Shown here one piece after another: positions 62,386-64,000 of a DNA stretch of 64,000 bases. This DNA comes from Flavobacterium sp. 140616W15 (GTDB taxonomy: Bacteria; Bacteroidota; Bacteroidia; Flavobacteriales; Flavobacteriaceae): contig NZ_CP033068.1 of assembly GCF_003668995.1 (NCBI RefSeq), positions 434,001 through 498,000 on the forward strand, written 5' to 3'. Made by a program: the position numbers and the translations under genes. The notes beneath the pieces were generated by a model, which searched no databases, had not been told where the DNA came from, and was given only the letters and a program-made list of their open reading frames with translations. Numbering within the stretch: the stretch's first letter is position 1; each line of letters starts with the position of its first letter.

Positions 62386-63140
62386 GTTTTATCCGCGTTC
62401 CATTCAGATATAAGGAAAAGTTAGAGAGATTAAACTTTTATTCTTAATGAAGCTTAATGACTTAATGGTTTAGAAAAAAATGTTTTTGTTATAGTGAATC
62501 TGTTTTATCTGCGTTCCATTCAGATATAAGGAAAAGTTTGAGATATTAAACTTTTATTCTTAATGAAGCTTAATGACTTAATGGTTCAGAAAAAAATATT
62601 TTCGTTATAGTGAATCCGCTTTATCTACATTCCATTTCTCATTTTAGGGAAAGCTAGAGAGATTAAACTTTTATTCTTAATGAAGCTTCATAACTTAATG
62701 GTTCAGAAAAAAATGTTTTAGCTATAGTGAATCTGTTTTATCCGCGTTCCATTCAGATATAAGGAAAAGCTAGAGAGATTAAACTTTTATTCTTAATGAA
62801 GCTTCATAACTTAATGGTTCAGAAAAAAATGTTTTAGCTATAGTGAATCTGTTTTATCCGCGTTCCATTCAGATATAAGGAAAAGCTAGAGAGATTAAAC
62901 TTTTACTCTTAATGAAGCTTAATGACTTAATGGTTTAGAAAAAAATGTTTTCGTTATAGTGAATCTGTTTTATCCGCGTTCCATTCAGATATAAGGAAAA
63001 GTTAGAGATATTAAACTTTTATTCTTAATGAAGCTTCATAACTTAATGGTTCAGAAAGACATGTTTTCGCTATAGTGAATCTGTTTTATCTACGTTCCAT
63101 TTCTCATTTTAGGGAGAGCTAGAGAGAACTTAATGGTTTA
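62386..63140. repeat. Tandem repeat, seven copies of about 116 bp
   Basis: The anchor GTTTTATCCGCGTTCCATTC (with small changes) starts at 62386, 62502, 62618, 62735, 62851, 62967 and 63083, a period of 116-117. Each unit continues with AGATATAAGGAAAAGCTAGA, then ATTAAACTTTTATTCTTAAT and GAAGCTTAATGACTTAATGG. Copies 3 and 7 share a variant half (TTCTCATTTTAGGG) four units apart, a sign of higher-order duplication. No gene is present between 62239 and 63160. Confidence 0.93.
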
Positions 63141-63160
63141 GAAAATGTTTCCCATTACAA

Positions 63161-64000
63161 TTATTCTTCTGTTTTAGAAATTCTCTCATTGTTTTTACTT
63201 AATCGCAATGAGGCTATGATTCCTATAATCAGCGAAAGGGCGATAAAAGCGAGAGAGCCCCATTCTGGTATTTCGATATAATCGTGGAGTAGCATTTTAA
63301 GGCCTACAAAACTTAAAATTGCAATTAGGCTATATTCTAAATGGCTGAATTTTGCGATCATATTGGCTAAGAAAAAATACATCGAACGCAATCCGAGAAT
63401 AGCAAAGATGTTAGAGCTAAATACCAAAAAAGGATCTTTTGTTATGGCGAGAATGGCAGGAACGCTATCTAGAGCAAACAACACATCCATTACTTCGATT
63501 ACAATTAAAGCAACAAACAATGGTGTTGCAGCTTTGCCTTTGGCAGTTTGAATGAAAAACTTTTCCTTATCGGTTTCAGAAGTGATAGGCATAATTTTAC
63601 TTAAAGTCTTATAAGCAAAAGAGTCCTTTGGATGAAAATCTTCTTTATCACTAGAAAACAACATTTTCATAGCAGTAAAAAGTAAAAAACCTCCAAACAG
63701 GTAAGTTGTCCAGGTAAATTTATTAATAAGCATTACTCCAAAGAATATCATAAGACCTCTGAATACGATAGCTCCTAAAATCCCCCAGAATAAAACACGG
63801 TGTTGGTATTTTTGCGGAATCTTGAAAGAGGCAAAAATAATAGCAATCACAAAAATATTATCAATACTTAAAGAGAGTTCGATCAAATAGCCTGTGATAA
63901 ATTTTATAGCGGCTGCAGTAGGTTTTAAGCCATCAGGGTTTTCGATATAATTGGTAGTGTATAGCCAATATATTACACCAGAGAATAAAAAGGAGATGCT
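63161..64000 (-). CDS. TerC family integral membrane protein (5' end outside window)
   Basis: At least 279 codons remain open from the window's right edge, so the gene starts beyond base 64000; a TTG at 63886 is internal. The protein has seven or more spans with the TerC/Alx marks: YLIELSLSIDNIFVIAIIFA near the top, VLFWGILGAIVFRG, VEVMDVLFALDSVPA-type (here IEVMDVLFALDSVPAILAIT) and FAILGLRSMYFFLANMI. Family members are linked to manganese export or metal loading of secreted enzymes and to tellurite resistance. It ends with a charged tail (SKNNERISKTEE). The tandem repeat array lies behind it. Confidence 0.92.
   Translation of the reverse strand, partial: SISFLFSGVIYWLYTTNYIENPDGLKPTAAAIKFITGYLIELSLSIDNIFVIAIIFASFKIPQKYQHRVLFWGILGAIVFRGLMIFFGVMLINKFTWTTYLFGGFLLFTAMKMLFSSDKEDFHPKDSFAYKTLSKIMPITSETDKEKFFIQTAKGKAATPLFVALIVIEVMDVLFALDSVPAILAITKDPFLVFSSNIFAILGLRSMYFFLANMIAKFSHLEYSLIAILSFVGLKMLLHDYIEIPEWGSLAFIALSLIIGIIASLRLSKNNERISKTEE

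Noticed and set aside
62386..63140. CRISPR array
   Set aside because: The whole 116-bp unit is repeated; there are no unique spacers of constant length and no cas genes.

Overview
The window looks like the chromosome of a Flavobacterium-type member of the Bacteroidota. It is AT-rich. Three well-placed promoters match or approach the Bacteroidota pattern (TTTG, about 19 bases, TAnnTTTG). Secreted proteins carry short lysine-start signal peptides or Bacteroidota-style lipoprotein signals. There is a type IX secretion C-terminal sorting domain, a TonB-dependent receptor, a DUF5723/TSP3/OmpA protein and an IcmF-type fused mutase. No rRNA, tRNA or CRISPR array was recognised.

Layout. 1-6.4 kb: 3' part of valS, an APC permease, a TonB-dependent siderophore-type receptor and a DUF4198 periplasmic protein. 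6.5-17.3 kb: a mosaic of small hypothetical genes, a topoisomerase III, an acyltransferase, a serine hydrolase with a frameshifted signal peptide, an ankyrin protein, a RidA-like protein, gene remnants and foldback repeats. 17.5-20.9 kb: a four-gene minus-strand cassette whose first gene is a type VI secretion Hcp/TssD domain fused to a probable cell-wall hydrolase; three lipoprotein-like genes follow and are candidate immunity proteins. 21.1-24.1 kb: a Thoeris anti-phage locus (thsA SIR2-SLOG, thsB TIR) plus a second TIR protein of different base composition. 24.7-28 kb: prfA and a divergent AraC/MFS pair. 28.2-35 kb: a stress-type cluster (holin-like, YtxH, small membrane protein, outer-membrane barrel, DUF4142 lipoprotein, hybrid CHASE3/PAS histidine kinase, a frameshifted response regulator, AraC regulator, Dps). 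35.1-44 kb: OmpA-type protein, pyrF, a metal-receptor-like protein, catalase, a 1.3-kb repeat array, purU and DUF4197. 45.5-48.9 kb: icmF, carrying a dispersed repeat inside its coding sequence.

49.1-53.3 kb is the most unusual part. A Bacteroidota-type promoter precedes about 330 bases of strongly structured non-coding sequence, then a DRT-like reverse transcriptase. One base after its stop comes a CoiA-like zinc/PD-(D/E)xK nuclease with a long coiled coil. About 900 bases of that gene are open in a second frame, which encodes another coiled-coil protein, and two or three tightly coupled tiny genes follow, one a 45-residue single-membrane-span peptide. I read this as a reverse-transcriptase defence operon with an unusual accessory module. 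Together with Thoeris and the T6SS effector cassette it makes this window rich in conflict systems.

53.3-64 kb: small conserved genes, an XRE regulator, an M13 peptidase, an esterase, a collagen-like lipoprotein, a T9SS-sorted protein, a seven-copy tandem repeat of about 116 bp, and the 3' part of a TerC-family gene running off the window.
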